DNA of 64,000 nucleotides from an uncultured Caulobacterales bacterium (GCA_903862425.1 CAIOYC010000025.1:34011-98010), one strand, 5' to 3'. Positions 34,902 through 44,320 are shown, numbered from the stretch's first letter. Translations and numbers: made by a program. Notes: a model not told the origin generated them from the letters alone.

Positions 34902-35381
34902 TCAATTGCCCGTACGCGGCGCATCGGAATGGGCCTCGAACGGATCGAGGGCGTAGATCTCGTGGCTCTCCACCTTGAAGCGGACCTTCTCGCCCACCTT
35001 GCGGCCTTCGAGCAGGGCGTCCTTGGCCACCGGAAACGGCATGGCGCCCTTGGGCCAGTTCAGTTCCTCTACCGGCTCATAGGCGATGGTCACCCGGCTT
35101 GTGGCCTTGTCGATGGCGGTGATGACGCCGACGATCTCGATGCCGTTCACCGGCTTTTCCGAAGGGTCGGCCACGCCTTTGGTGGGTTTGCTGGAGGTGG
35201 AGGGCGCCTGGCCGCCGCCTCTCCCGCCATGACCGCCTCGACCGCCACCGCCGCCCATACCGCCGCCACCCATGCCTCCGCCCATACCGCCACCGAGTTG
35301 GGCCAGCGCTGGCTCAGCCGCCAGCGCCATGGCGCTTATAAACAGACCCGCCAGGGCCGCCGTCCGAATCCGGTGCACCAT
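34902..35381 (-). CDS. CusF-like periplasmic protein with Gly/Met/His-rich segment
   Basis: 159 residues. A signal peptide (1-28) is followed by a Gly-rich stretch (30-57) containing three Met and one His, then a small CusF-like beta-barrel (about 82-140; GVITAIDKATSRVTIAYEP, WPKGAMPF). In copper chaperone CusF the metal is held by His36, Met47 and Met49 and capped by Trp44. Here the Trp (109) and the second Met (114) are kept, while the His position is Tyr101 and the first Met position is Gly112. Metal binding may have moved to the Gly/Met/His segment or been lost. It is divergent from gap. Confidence 0.7.
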   Translation of the reverse strand: MVHRIRTAALAGLFISAMALAAEPALAQLGGGMGGGMGGGGMGGGGGRGGHGGRGGGQAPSTSSKPTKGVADPSEKPVNGIEIVGVITAIDKATSRVTIAYEPVEELNWPKGAMPFPVAKDALLEGRKVGEKVRFKVESHEIYALDPFEAHSDAPRTGN

Positions 35382-35562
35382 CGCAATCCCCACCGCTGAA
35401 GCCGAGCCGCGCTTCTGCCACAACCCAGCGACCAGATTGCGGCGTCACCCTTCGGCGCTGAAAAACAGCCGCCCGTCGCAATGTTCCGCAACCGGGATTG
35501 ACCCCATGAAGCGGGCGCAAAGGGTTGACTTCGCGGCGCTCTCCCCCAAAACCGCGCACACA

Positions 35563-35576
35563 TTTCAAGTTTGAAA
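35563..35576. promoter_or_regulatory. Palindrome TTTCAA-GT-TTGAAA in the gap leader
   Basis: A perfect 6-bp inverted repeat with a 2-base centre lies 16 bases before the gap start codon, just upstream of the ribosome binding site GGGGAG. It is AT-rich in a GC-rich region, typical of a repressor operator. A TTGAC box at 35525 may be part of the promoter. Confidence 0.4.
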
Positions 35577-35592
35577 GTTCGGGGAGAACAGA

Positions 35593-36603
35593 ATGGCCGT
35601 TCGCGTCGCCATTAATGGGTTTGGTCGGATCGGCCGTCTGGTGCTGCGCTCGATCGTCGAGCACGGCCGCACCGACATCGAGGTGGTGGCGATCAACGAT
35701 CTGGGTCCCGTCGAGACCAACGCCCACCTGCTGCGCTACGATTCCGTGCACGGCCGCTTCTCCGGCACGGTCACCACCGGCGAGGGCTGGATGGATGTCG
35801 GCGCCGGCAAGATCAAGGTGACCGCCGAGCGCGACCCGTCCAAGCTGCCCCACGCCGATTTGGGCGTCGATATCGCCTTCGAATGCACCGGCCTCTTCAC
35901 CGCCAAGGACAAGGCGGCCGCCCACCTCAGCGCCGGCGCCAAGCGCGTACTGATCTCCGCCCCCGGCGAGAACGCCGACGCCACCATCGTCTATGGCGTC
36001 AATGACGGCGTGCTGAAGGCCACTGACCTGATCGTCTCCAACGGCTCCTGCACCACCAACTGCCTGGCCCCCGTGGCCAAGGTGCTGAACGACCTGTGCG
36101 GCATCGAACGTGGCTACATGACCACGATCCACTCCTACACCGGCGACCAGCCGACGCTGGATACGATGCACAAGGATCTCTACCGCGCCCGCGCGGCCGC
36201 CCTGTCGATGATCCCCACATCCACCGGCGCGGCCAAGGCCATCGGCCTCGTTCTGCCCGAACTGAAGGGCAAGCTCGACGGATCCTCGATCCGCGTGCCG
36301 ACCCCGAACGTCTCGGTGGTGGACCTGAAGATCGTGCCGACCCGCGACGTGACCGCCGCCGAGATCAACGACGCGCTAAAGACCGCCGCCTCTGCAGGCC
36401 CGATGAAGGGTATCCTGGCCGTGACGGAGGAGCCCTTGGTCTCCACCGACTTCATGCACGTCGCCGCCTCATCCACCGCCGCCCTGGCCCAAACCCAGGT
36501 GATCGAAGGCAAGCTCGCCCGCGTACTCAGCTGGTATGACAACGAGTGGGGCTTCTCCACCCGGATGGCCGACACCGCCCTGGCCATGGCGAAGTTCCTC
36601 TAA
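35593..36603 (+). CDS. gap: Glyceraldehyde-3-phosphate dehydrogenase, type I
   Basis: 336-residue glycolytic/gluconeogenic enzyme. The catalytic Cys153 is in SNGSCTTNCLAP. The NAD-binding opening VAINGFGRIGRLVLRS and the ending SWYDNEWGFSTRM are diagnostic. It is followed 9 bases later by pgk, the classic gap-pgk operon. An AT-rich palindrome in the leader suggests regulated expression. Confidence 0.98.
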   Translation: MAVRVAINGFGRIGRLVLRSIVEHGRTDIEVVAINDLGPVETNAHLLRYDSVHGRFSGTVTTGEGWMDVGAGKIKVTAERDPSKLPHADLGVDIAFECTGLFTAKDKAAAHLSAGAKRVLISAPGENADATIVYGVNDGVLKATDLIVSNGSCTTNCLAPVAKVLNDLCGIERGYMTTIHSYTGDQPTLDTMHKDLYRARAAALSMIPTSTGAAKAIGLVLPELKGKLDGSSIRVPTPNVSVVDLKIVPTRDVTAAEINDALKTAASAGPMKGILAVTEEPLVSTDFMHVAASSTAALAQTQVIEGKLARVLSWYDNEWGFSTRMADTALAMAKFL

Positions 36604-36612
36604 GCGCTGATC

Positions 36613-37806
36613 ATGACCTTCCGCTCTCTCGAACAGGCCGGTGATCTGACCGGCAAGCGCGCCCTGGTTCGCGTGGACTTCAACGTGCCGATGGACGAGG
36701 GCCGGATCACGGACGACACGCGTCTGCGCGCAGCCCTGCCGACCATCCACTTCCTGTCGAGCAAGGGCGCCAAGGTGGTGCTGCTGGCCCACTTCGACCG
36801 TCCCAAGGGCAAGCGCGTGCCGGAGATGAGCCTGAAGCCGGTGGTCCAGCCCCTCTCCAGGCTGCTCGAACAGGATGTGATCTGGGCCGACGACTGCATC
36901 GGCCCGGACGCAGCGCGGGCGATCGACGGCATGGAGAACGGCGGCGTGGCCCTGCTCGAGAACCTGCGCTTCCACGCCGGTGAAGAGAAGAACGACCCCA
37001 CGTTCGCCGACGAACTGGCCAAGCTCGGCGACCTCTATGTGGACGATGCGTTCTCGGCCTCGCACCGCGCCCACGCCTCGACCGAAGCCATCGCCCAGCG
37101 CCTGCCCGCCTATCCGGGCCTGTCCATGGAGCGCGAGCTTGAGGCGCTGGAAGCGGCCCTCGGCAATCCGCAGCGCCCGGTGCTTGGCATCGTCGGCGGC
37201 TCCAAGGTCTCCACCAAGCTCGACCTCTTGAAGAACCTCGTGACCAAGCTCGACAAGCTGGCCATCGGCGGCGGCATGGCCAACACCTTCCTCTACGCTC
37301 AGGGCCACGACGTGGGCGCCTCCTATTGCGAGAAGGACATGGCGGAGACGGCGCGCGAGATCGTGCGTCTGGCCGGCCAGAACAACTGCAAGCTCTTCCT
37401 GCCGCTGGACATCGTCGTGGCCGAGAAAATGGCGCCGGGCGCACCCGCCCGCACGCGCGGTCTCGGCGAGGTGGACGAGCACGAGCGCATCCTCGACGCC
37501 GGTCCTGAGACCGCCGCCCGACTGAAGCGGGCCATGGACAACTCCAAGACCCTAATCTGGAATGGCCCGCTCGGTGTGTTCGAGATGCCGCCCTTCGACA
37601 AGGCGACGGTAGAGGCGGCCCAGTACGCGGCCGAACTTTGCAAGGCCGGCAAGATCGTCGCCGTGGCCGGCGGCGGCGACACGGTGGCCGCCCTGCATCA
37701 CGCCAATGTCGCCTCGGATTTCACCTTCGTCTCCACGGCGGGCGGCGCCTTCCTGGAATGGATGGAGGGCAAGGCCCTGCCGGGTGTCGAGGCGCTGAAG
37801 GTTTAA
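36613..37806 (+). CDS. pgk: Phosphoglycerate kinase
   Basis: 397-residue two-domain kinase that interconverts 1,3-bisphosphoglycerate and 3-phosphoglycerate with ATP formation. Conserved blocks include RVDFNVPMDEGRITDDTR, LLAHFDRPKG, ENLRFHAGEE and the nucleotide loop VAGGGDTVAAL near the C-terminus, then STAGGAFLEWMEG. Length is standard. It forms an operon with gap. Confidence 0.98.
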   Translation: MTFRSLEQAGDLTGKRALVRVDFNVPMDEGRITDDTRLRAALPTIHFLSSKGAKVVLLAHFDRPKGKRVPEMSLKPVVQPLSRLLEQDVIWADDCIGPDAARAIDGMENGGVALLENLRFHAGEEKNDPTFADELAKLGDLYVDDAFSASHRAHASTEAIAQRLPAYPGLSMERELEALEAALGNPQRPVLGIVGGSKVSTKLDLLKNLVTKLDKLAIGGGMANTFLYAQGHDVGASYCEKDMAETAREIVRLAGQNNCKLFLPLDIVVAEKMAPGAPARTRGLGEVDEHERILDAGPETAARLKRAMDNSKTLIWNGPLGVFEMPPFDKATVEAAQYAAELCKAGKIVAVAGGGDTVAALHHANVASDFTFVSTAGGAFLEWMEGKALPGVEALKV

Positions 37807-37922
37807 CCCCAGAAGGCCTGCATGCCTTATCCCGCCTTCAGTTTCCCTGGATGGCGGGCGCGTCGCGTTGCGACTATCTGATGGGTGAGCCGTTCTGTGG
37901 ACGGACCAACGGAGCCCGCACC

Positions 37923-38573
37923 ATGCGCCTCGCCCGCCTGATCGCTTTTGCCGCCGGAGCCCTCGCCGCCGTGGCTCTCGGCACGACCGCCATGGCCACA
38001 GATCCGTTCCCGGGCGGGGACCCCGGCGGCATTCACACCATCACCAAGGACAAGGCCAAGATCCTGGCCCTGCTCAACGCCTCCGGCTGGGTCTCGCCGC
38101 ACATCAAGGGCAAGGCGCTGTGGATGGTCTCCTTTCGCTCCTGCCCCGACTGCATCCGCTTCGAAAAGGAGCAGTTCGACGCCCTGCATAAGGCCAGGGT
38201 CGATACCCGTGTGATCGTGGTGGCGCGCCGCTCCAAATCCACCCCTGCTGAGCGGACCGGAGTGGGCGAATTGTGGGCCAAGCGTGACTGGAAGACCTAT
38301 GAGGACTGGACCTCGATCCCGGTGGACGCCTTTACCGGCGAGGGCATGGCTTCGGGCGATACCGATCCGAAGCGCGCTGCGCTGGTGGAGAAGAGCCGCA
38401 GGTTCATCGACGACCTGACCCCGCTCTTGGCGGAGAACGGCCTGCCCATGCACTACCCGACCCTGATCTGGCAGGACGCCAAGGGCCGCCTGCGCGGCTG
38501 CGCCTGTGAAGAGCCGGAAACCTACAACTTCTTCCGCAAGGACCTGGGGGTTGCGGATCGGTCGCCCGCCTAG
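37923..38573 (+). CDS. Exported thioredoxin-fold protein with CPDC motif
   Basis: 216 residues. A signal peptide (1-25, TTAMA) is followed by a thioredoxin-like domain with an active-site C74-P-D-C77 motif in VSFRSCPDCIRFEKEQFDAL. In DsbC/DsbG-like and related thiol-disulfide proteins the CxxC is the redox centre. An additional Cys pair (CAC) lies near the C-terminus (LRGCACEEPE). The cis-Pro region is likely in GLPMHYPTLIW. It is probably periplasmic, acting on disulfides or as a thiol-dependent reductase. It follows pgk by 116 bases. Confidence 0.75.
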   Translation: MRLARLIAFAAGALAAVALGTTAMATDPFPGGDPGGIHTITKDKAKILALLNASGWVSPHIKGKALWMVSFRSCPDCIRFEKEQFDALHKARVDTRVIVVARRSKSTPAERTGVGELWAKRDWKTYEDWTSIPVDAFTGEGMASGDTDPKRAALVEKSRRFIDDLTPLLAENGLPMHYPTLIWQDAKGRLRGCACEEPETYNFFRKDLGVADRSPA

Positions 38574-38610
38574 GTGATCTACCGTTGCTCATTCTATTAA
38601 GGGCTAGCTC

Positions 38611-38640
38611 AAACCCGGGTTCTCGCCTCCGCGGGTGATG
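38611..38640. repeat. Degenerate copy of the dispersed palindromic repeat
   Basis: The stretch AACCCGGGTTCTCGCCTCC followed by GCGGGTGATG matches the REP-type repeat (GGGTCCCCGCCTCCGCGGG...ATGAGCGG) at most positions. It sits just upstream of the dienelactone hydrolase start at 38655. Confidence 0.45.
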
Positions 38641-38654
38641 GGTGGAGAACAATC

Positions 38655-39344
38655 ATGCCCCGCATCCTCCTCACCGCCTCGGACGGCTTTACCTTTGGCG
38701 CCTGGCATGAGCCGGCGCGGGAGGCGCGGCGGGGCGGGATGGTGATTGGGCACGCGGTGTGGGGCGTGACCCCCCACCTGAAGGGCCTCGCCAGCCAGCT
38801 TGCTGAAGAGGGCTATGAGGTGCTGATACCGGACCTGCTCGCCCGCGACGACGCCGATGGCGGATTTCCGCCAAAGGACATCGACCCGGCGCTCTATCCC
38901 GTCCGCGAGGCGGCCGCGGCGGTCACCGGCTGGGGCGGATCGTGCGACCGGGACCTGCAGACGGCGGTGAACTTCATGCGCCCCGATGGGCCCGTTTTCC
39001 TGATGGGCTTCTGCTTCGGCGGCACGGCGAGCTGGGTGGCGGCGTGCCGTTGCGAGGGCGTGGCGGCGGCGGCCTGTTTCTACGGCGGGCACATCGCCAC
39101 CTATGCTTCAGAAACCCCGCGCTGCCCTACCATCCTGCACTTCGGCAAGACCGACGATCTGATTCCACAGCATGACGTGGAGCACATCGCCGAACTCCAA
39201 CCTGACGTGCCGATTTACCTCTACGATGCCGGCCACGCCTTCGTGGCTCCGAACGGTTATCACGCTGACAGCGCGCGCCTCGCCATGCTCCGCACGCGCG
39301 CCTTCTTCCACAAGGCCTCGGGCGCGAAGGAAGCAGGAGCCTAA
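38655..39344 (+). CDS. Dienelactone hydrolase-family protein
   Basis: 229-residue alpha/beta hydrolase with a Cys nucleophile: MGFCFGG, Cys120. The later Asp (GKTDDLIP) and His (DAGHAF) finish the Cys-Asp-His triad that defines dienelactone hydrolases. Classical members open the lactone ring in chlorocatechol breakdown, but many paralogues act on other lactones or esters. Nothing nearby fixes the substrate. Confidence 0.85.
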   Translation: MPRILLTASDGFTFGAWHEPAREARRGGMVIGHAVWGVTPHLKGLASQLAEEGYEVLIPDLLARDDADGGFPPKDIDPALYPVREAAAAVTGWGGSCDRDLQTAVNFMRPDGPVFLMGFCFGGTASWVAACRCEGVAAAACFYGGHIATYASETPRCPTILHFGKTDDLIPQHDVEHIAELQPDVPIYLYDAGHAFVAPNGYHADSARLAMLRTRAFFHKASGAKEAGA

Positions 39345-39351
39345 AAGAAAA

Positions 39352-39397
39352 TCCCTCCCCCGCAGGCGGGAGAGGGAAGTCCCATCGCAAGCGATGG
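39352..39397. terminator. Double hairpin between convergent genes
   Basis: Two hairpins follow each other. The first pairs TCCCTCCCCCGC with GCGGGAGAGGGA (one mismatch). The second pairs CCATCGC with GCGATGG around AA. They lie between the stops of the dienelactone hydrolase and the TonB receptor and probably terminate both. The G/C-rich double-hairpin arrangement may also be a dispersed repeat. Confidence 0.55.
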
Positions 39398-39466
39398 AAA
39401 GGCGAACGCACGGGTGTAGAGCGCTCGCCTATATCGCCTCCGCCTCGAAGGCGGCGGCTGAAGGTG

Positions 39467-41956
39467 TTAGAATTTCACCCGGACCGTGCCGCCGAAGGTG
39501 CGCGGCTGGCCAAGGAAGGCGTTGTAGGTGCCGGTCTGCGTCGTCGCGTCGAAGGCCACCTGATAGTAGTGCGTGTCGAACAGGTTCTGGGCCCACAGCT
39601 CCGCCGACCAGCGATCGTTGGCGGGGCCGATGCTGAGGCGGGCGTTCACGAGGCTGAAGGCCTTCTGCTCCTTCACCGGGTTCAGGTCCGATCCGGTGTT
39701 GTAGCTGGAGTTGGACTTCACCGAGACGTTGGCGCGACCCACCAGGCCACCCACCAGTTCATGCTCGTATGTCGCCGACAACGACCCCGAGAACAGGGGG
39801 GCCAGCGATAGGCGCGAGCCGGGCAGGAGCGAACAACCCGCCGGCGTACCGGCCGTGGCGACCGCCCCATAGGTGATCGAGGTGCACTTCGTCCCAAGCA
39901 CTGCGGCGTCTTTGCCGGAATAGGTGGTGTCCGCATAGGTGACGCCGCCGGCGAAGGTGAGTCCCTTCATAGGCAGCCAGACGAAATCGGCATCCACGCC
40001 CTTGGAGATCACTTCCGGCACCGACGTAACGGTAAAGACCAGGCCGTTGAAGGCGTTGAGCTGGAAGCCTGTATACTTCTGATAGAACGCCGTGGCGTTC
40101 AGCAGGAGCTTGCGGCCGAACAGGGTGTTCTTGATCCCCACTTCATAGCTGTCGACGAATTCCGGCTTGAACGAGGTGTCCAGCACCGGGGCCAGCGAGG
40201 CGCCGCACGCCGCGGTGGTCTTGTAGGGGCAGGCCAGACGGTCGAGATTGAAACCGCCCGCCTTGTAGCCCCGCGCATAGGAGGCATAGGTCAGGACCTC
40301 CTTGCTCCAGCGATAGTCGATCTTCACCGTGCCGGTGACCTCGTCCTCGGTCAGCGACTGGCTGTCGGGCAGGTTGTTGAACTTGTTGTTTTCGAAGGTG
40401 CCGCATAGCAGGGGCGCAAGCGCGATGGCCGTGGCGCTCTGGCCCAGATTGGTCTGCAGGGTGGTGCAGCCCAGGCCCCCGTCGGTGTTGGTATAGAGCG
40501 TGGCCAGGGTCTTGTGCTCGTGCGTGTAACGCAGGCCGGCAGTCAGCTCTAGCTTGTCGGTAATGTGGTAGTTCTCGTTGGTGAAGAAGGCGAAATTGTC
40601 CTCCTTCTGATTGTAGTGGTCCTTCTGACCTTGGCCGTAGACATAGCTCGTGCCCGGCGCGCGACCTTCCAGGGTAGAGACCAGGGTCGGATTCGTCCCG
40701 GACGAGGCGAGCAGGCTGGCATAGGTCTCGAATTGCGATCCGTAGCGCAGGGAGGTGTTCTGGGTCAGCTTCTCGTTGGCGTAGAAGCCGCCGACCTGCC
40801 AATCGAGGGGGCCATACCGGCCGGCCAGGCGCAATTCCTGGCTGAACTGCCGGAACTCCGCCCCTTGAGCCGTCTTGTCGTAGTAGAGGATGTCGACCGA
40901 GGTATAGTCCGGATCGGTTTCGCCGGTCCGCTTCCAGTCGCGAACCGCGGTGATCGAGGTCAGGGTCGCGCCGCCGAACCAGGGCGTCTTCCAGTTGGCC
41001 TCGGCCGAAAGACCCATGTCGCGGATGTTCTGGGTCGTCGGACGGTTGGAATAGGCGGTGCGATTGTAGGGGTCGGGTGTCGTGGCGACCCCGCCATGGG
41101 TATCGCCGAGGGCTGCGGGGTCCAAGGCGCGGACGATGGCCGCCGTGGCGCCGTTATAGATCTGCACGGCCGCACAGCAGTTCTCTACCCGGTTGGTGTA
41201 GTCAGCGATAACGTTGACGTCGAAGGTGCTGGTCGGCGTGAACAGCAGCTGCCCACGCACGCTGTAGAAATCCTGGTTCTGGTCCTGGTTGCGCGTACGC
41301 GGACCTGAGCCGGTCTTGATATCGTAGAAGCCATCGCGTTCGCGGGCGGCGATATAGAGACGTCCCGCCACCTTGTCTTCGATCAGCGGACCGTTCAGCG
41401 AGATCGAACCGCCCCGGCCGTTATAGTTGGAGAAGGTCGCTTCGCCCTCGATGCTCTGGTTGAAGTTCGGGCGCTGGGTTATGACGTTGATGACGCCGGC
41501 GGAGGTGTTCTTGCCGAACAAGGTGCCCTGCGGTCCCTTCAGCACTTCCACCCGGGATAGTTCGCCAAGGTCGCCGAAGCCGACGGAGTTGCGCGGACGA
41601 TAGACCCCATCGATCACAACGCCGACAGAACTTTCGAGGCCGAGATTGTCGCCCACAGTGCCGACGCCGCGGATGCGAGCGGTGGTGGAGGCTTCGGATG
41701 AAGTGGAGGTCACCATCAGGCCAGGCGTGACGATGGTCAGGTCCTTGATGTCCTTGACGCCGGCGTCCTGCAACTGCTGTTTGGATACGGCGGTGACGAC
41801 GATCGGCACGTCCTGCAGGCTTTGCGAGCGCTTCTGGGCGGTGACGACAATTTCATCAACGTTCTGGGCCTGGCCGGCGGACTGGGCCAAGGCAGGCGAC
41901 GCGCAGCAAAGCGCAGCCATAGAGACGCTGGCCAAGGCCATCGGCAAAAGACGCAT
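39467..41956 (-). CDS. TonB-dependent outer-membrane receptor
   Basis: 829 residues. A signal peptide (1-24) leads to a TonB box region (VDEIVVTAQKRSQSLQ), a plug domain (about 45-160; VEVLKGPQGTLFGKNTSAGVINV) and a 22-strand-type barrel that ends with a terminal aromatic-type strand (FGGTVRVKF). It imports a ligand such as a siderophore, sugar or aromatic compound with energy from TonB. No FecA-type signalling extension is present. The ATG has GGAGGAATT upstream. No transport partner lies beside it. Confidence 0.93.
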   Translation of the reverse strand: MRLLPMALASVSMAALCCASPALAQSAGQAQNVDEIVVTAQKRSQSLQDVPIVVTAVSKQQLQDAGVKDIKDLTIVTPGLMVTSTSSEASTTARIRGVGTVGDNLGLESSVGVVIDGVYRPRNSVGFGDLGELSRVEVLKGPQGTLFGKNTSAGVINVITQRPNFNQSIEGEATFSNYNGRGGSISLNGPLIEDKVAGRLYIAARERDGFYDIKTGSGPRTRNQDQNQDFYSVRGQLLFTPTSTFDVNVIADYTNRVENCCAAVQIYNGATAAIVRALDPAALGDTHGGVATTPDPYNRTAYSNRPTTQNIRDMGLSAEANWKTPWFGGATLTSITAVRDWKRTGETDPDYTSVDILYYDKTAQGAEFRQFSQELRLAGRYGPLDWQVGGFYANEKLTQNTSLRYGSQFETYASLLASSGTNPTLVSTLEGRAPGTSYVYGQGQKDHYNQKEDNFAFFTNENYHITDKLELTAGLRYTHEHKTLATLYTNTDGGLGCTTLQTNLGQSATAIALAPLLCGTFENNKFNNLPDSQSLTEDEVTGTVKIDYRWSKEVLTYASYARGYKAGGFNLDRLACPYKTTAACGASLAPVLDTSFKPEFVDSYEVGIKNTLFGRKLLLNATAFYQKYTGFQLNAFNGLVFTVTSVPEVISKGVDADFVWLPMKGLTFAGGVTYADTTYSGKDAAVLGTKCTSITYGAVATAGTPAGCSLLPGSRLSLAPLFSGSLSATYEHELVGGLVGRANVSVKSNSSYNTGSDLNPVKEQKAFSLVNARLSIGPANDRWSAELWAQNLFDTHYYQVAFDATTQTGTYNAFLGQPRTFGGTVRVKF

Positions 41957-42152
41957 AATTCCTCCCGACGCCGGACGTTTGCCGACGATGTGTTTGCCGC
42001 TTTGCGCGGTCGTCCCTAGCTACGCGTATGTCGAGCGCTTCGTAAATTGTGCATACCGCGTATTCATTCAGTTCATCGAGTTGTGTTACCGAAATGAAAC
42101 ATGACGCAATGCGGCCACAAATTCGCTTCCATTTCGCGCGTGCAGCATAGCC

Positions 42153-43583
42153 GTGGCCGCCCGTTATAGACCTGCGCCGCTCTATCAGGATCTCGGTGGC
42201 GAATTCGCCGACCCGGTGAAAGCGGCAAATGTTCCCATGACCATCCTGCGCTATCGCAATCAGCGTTGGGCTGGCGAGGTCGGGCTGGAAGGACTGGGCG
42301 AAGCAGAATGGCTGGCCCATTTCGGTCGGTTCCAGCCGCTTCCTGGCAACCAGGCTGAGCCCCTGGCTATGCGCTATCACGGCCACCAGTTCCGCACCTA
42401 CAATCCCGATCTCGGTGACGGGCGGGGCTTCCTGTTCGCTCAGCTTCGCGACGCGACGGGCCGGTTGCTCGACCTAGGAACCAAGGGGTCGGGCCAGACG
42501 CCCTGGTCGCGGCGAGGCGACGGACGGCTGACGTTGAAGGGCGGCGTGCGCGAGGTCTTGGCCACCGCCATGCTGGAGGCGCTCGGCGTACCGACCTCCA
42601 AGTCCTTCTCGCTGGTGGAGACGGGCGAGGACCTGCAGCGCAACGACGAACCCTCGCCTACGCGCTCGGCCGTGCTGACCCGCCTGTCCCACAGCCACAT
42701 CCGCTTCGGGACCTTCCAGCGATTGGCCTTCAAGGACCAGCCGGAGCTGATCCGGGTGCTGCTCGACCACATCGTGGAGACCTATCAGCCGGACCTACTG
42801 GTCCATGAGGGAGTCGACCGCGTCGCCGCCTGGCTGGAGCGGGTGGTGCAGCTTTCCGCCCACCTGACCGGCCGCTGGATGGCGGCGGGGTTCGTGCACG
42901 GGGTGCTGAACACCGACAACATGAACATCAACGGCGAGAGCTTCGACTACGGCCCCTATCGCTTCTTGCCGCAGAACGACCCCAACTTCGTCGCCGCCTA
43001 TTTCGACGAGACGGGTCTCTACAGCTTCGGGCGCCAGCCGGAGGCGGTGTACTGGAACCTCCAACAGCTGGGCGCCTGCCTGACCCTGATCGTGGAGGAC
43101 CAACAGCCGCTGATCGACGCCTTGGGCGGGTTCGGCGCCGCCTATCAGGCGGCTTTGCGCGGCTCCATGCTATCAAGGCTCGGCGTCGCTCCGCGCTCGA
43201 TAGAGGAGGACACGGCCTTGGCCGGCGCCGCCTTCCGCGCGCTGGCCGAGGGCGGGGCGGCGCTGCGCTGGGAGCCCTTCTTCTTCGACTGGTTCTGCGG
43301 CATCGCATCGGAGCAACGCGCGCTGAAGGGGCCGCGAGCCGACATCTATCACGGACCGGCCTTCGTCGATTTGCGCGAACGCCTTGTCGCCTATGCGGCC
43401 GACCGGCCCGAGCGCCTCTACGCGCCCTACTTCGCCAAGCCCGACCCTGAGGAGCTTTTATACGACGAGATCGAAGCCATCTGGGCCAGGATCGCGGCTG
43501 AAGATGACTGGGGCCCTTTCAACGCCAAGCTTGCACGACTAGATCAGTCGAGAACCGCCATGGCGCTGGCTCCCGGTCCATAA
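42153..43583 (+). CDS. selO: Protein adenylyltransferase SelO
   Basis: 476-residue pseudokinase-fold enzyme that transfers AMP to Ser, Thr or Tyr of target proteins, linked in other bacteria to oxidative stress. Conserved parts are YHGHQFRTYNPDLGDGRG, LGTKGSGQTPWSRRGDGRLTLKGGVRE in pieces, and the metal/nucleotide segment HGVLNTDNMNINGESFDYGP. Most of the family ends in a Cys-x-Ser (or selenocysteine) motif; here the tail is MALAPGP with no such Cys. The start is GTG at 42153, with no clear alternative ATG. Dps follows 63 bases later, in keeping with an oxidative-stress theme. Confidence 0.92.
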   Translation: MAARYRPAPLYQDLGGEFADPVKAANVPMTILRYRNQRWAGEVGLEGLGEAEWLAHFGRFQPLPGNQAEPLAMRYHGHQFRTYNPDLGDGRGFLFAQLRDATGRLLDLGTKGSGQTPWSRRGDGRLTLKGGVREVLATAMLEALGVPTSKSFSLVETGEDLQRNDEPSPTRSAVLTRLSHSHIRFGTFQRLAFKDQPELIRVLLDHIVETYQPDLLVHEGVDRVAAWLERVVQLSAHLTGRWMAAGFVHGVLNTDNMNINGESFDYGPYRFLPQNDPNFVAAYFDETGLYSFGRQPEAVYWNLQQLGACLTLIVEDQQPLIDALGGFGAAYQAALRGSMLSRLGVAPRSIEEDTALAGAAFRALAEGGAALRWEPFFFDWFCGIASEQRALKGPRADIYHGPAFVDLRERLVAYAADRPERLYAPYFAKPDPEELLYDEIEAIWARIAAEDDWGPFNAKLARLDQSRTAMALAPGP

Positions 43584-43646
43584 GGGTTGGAACCTCGGCC
43601 ATGGCCTTACGTTTGGCCCGCAACCCCGTCCACCTTAGGAGCCCCC

Positions 43647-44231
43647 ATGGCCAAGAGCCCGGCGAAAACCGATGTCGCCCAACCGGACTACGAAATCCCG
43701 GCCAACGAGATTCAGGCTTACGGCACGCTGAAGAATCTGCCGCTCGGCCTGGAGGACAACGCCCGCGCCTCGAGCGTGGCGGCCCTGAACCAGGTGCTGG
43801 CGGACACCATCACCATCCGCGATATGTACAAGAAGCACCACTGGCAGGTTTCCGGCGCTACCTTCTACGCTCTGCACCTCCTGCTCGATAAGCACTACGA
43901 GGAGCAGGCGACCTTGGTGGACACCATCGCCGAGCGCATCATGACCCTCGGCGGCATCTCCATCGCGATGGCCCACGACGTGGCTGAAATGACCCGCGTC
44001 GCGCGTCCGCCCAAGGGGCGCGAAGACGTGCCGACGCAGATCTCACGCCTGCTCAAGGCCCACGAGCAGATCCTGATCTACGCCCGCGAGAGCGCCGCAC
44101 AGGCCGCTGAGGCCGGCGACGAAGGCACCAACGACCTGCTCATCTCCCAGGTCACCCGCACCAACGAGATGCAGGTCTGGTTCCTGGCCGAACACCTCGC
44201 CAACACCCCACTCCTCGCCGCCGCACGCTGA
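43647..44231 (+). CDS. dps: Dps-family DNA-binding ferritin-like protein
   Basis: 194 residues. It is a four-helix ferritin-like protein with the inter-subunit ferroxidase signature in KKHHWQVSG and LLDKHYEEQATLVDTIAERI. Dps dodecamers oxidise iron with peroxide and shield DNA under stress. The N-terminal extension (residues 1-45, KSPAKTD and beyond) is longer than in E. coli Dps, and it is only mildly basic. The ATG at 43647 follows GGAGC. It lies between selO and the ZorAB-like pair. Confidence 0.9.
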   Translation: MAKSPAKTDVAQPDYEIPANEIQAYGTLKNLPLGLEDNARASSVAALNQVLADTITIRDMYKKHHWQVSGATFYALHLLLDKHYEEQATLVDTIAERIMTLGGISIAMAHDVAEMTRVARPPKGREDVPTQISRLLKAHEQILIYARESAAQAAEAGDEGTNDLLISQVTRTNEMQVWFLAEHLANTPLLAAAR

Positions 44232-44320
44232 GGAATTTGTGGCGGCCCTGCCGAAGGCTCGCCATAAACGGCGCCTAAAGCCTGCCGCGTCGGCGCGGTT
44301 CGGCGACTGGAGACGTTCGA

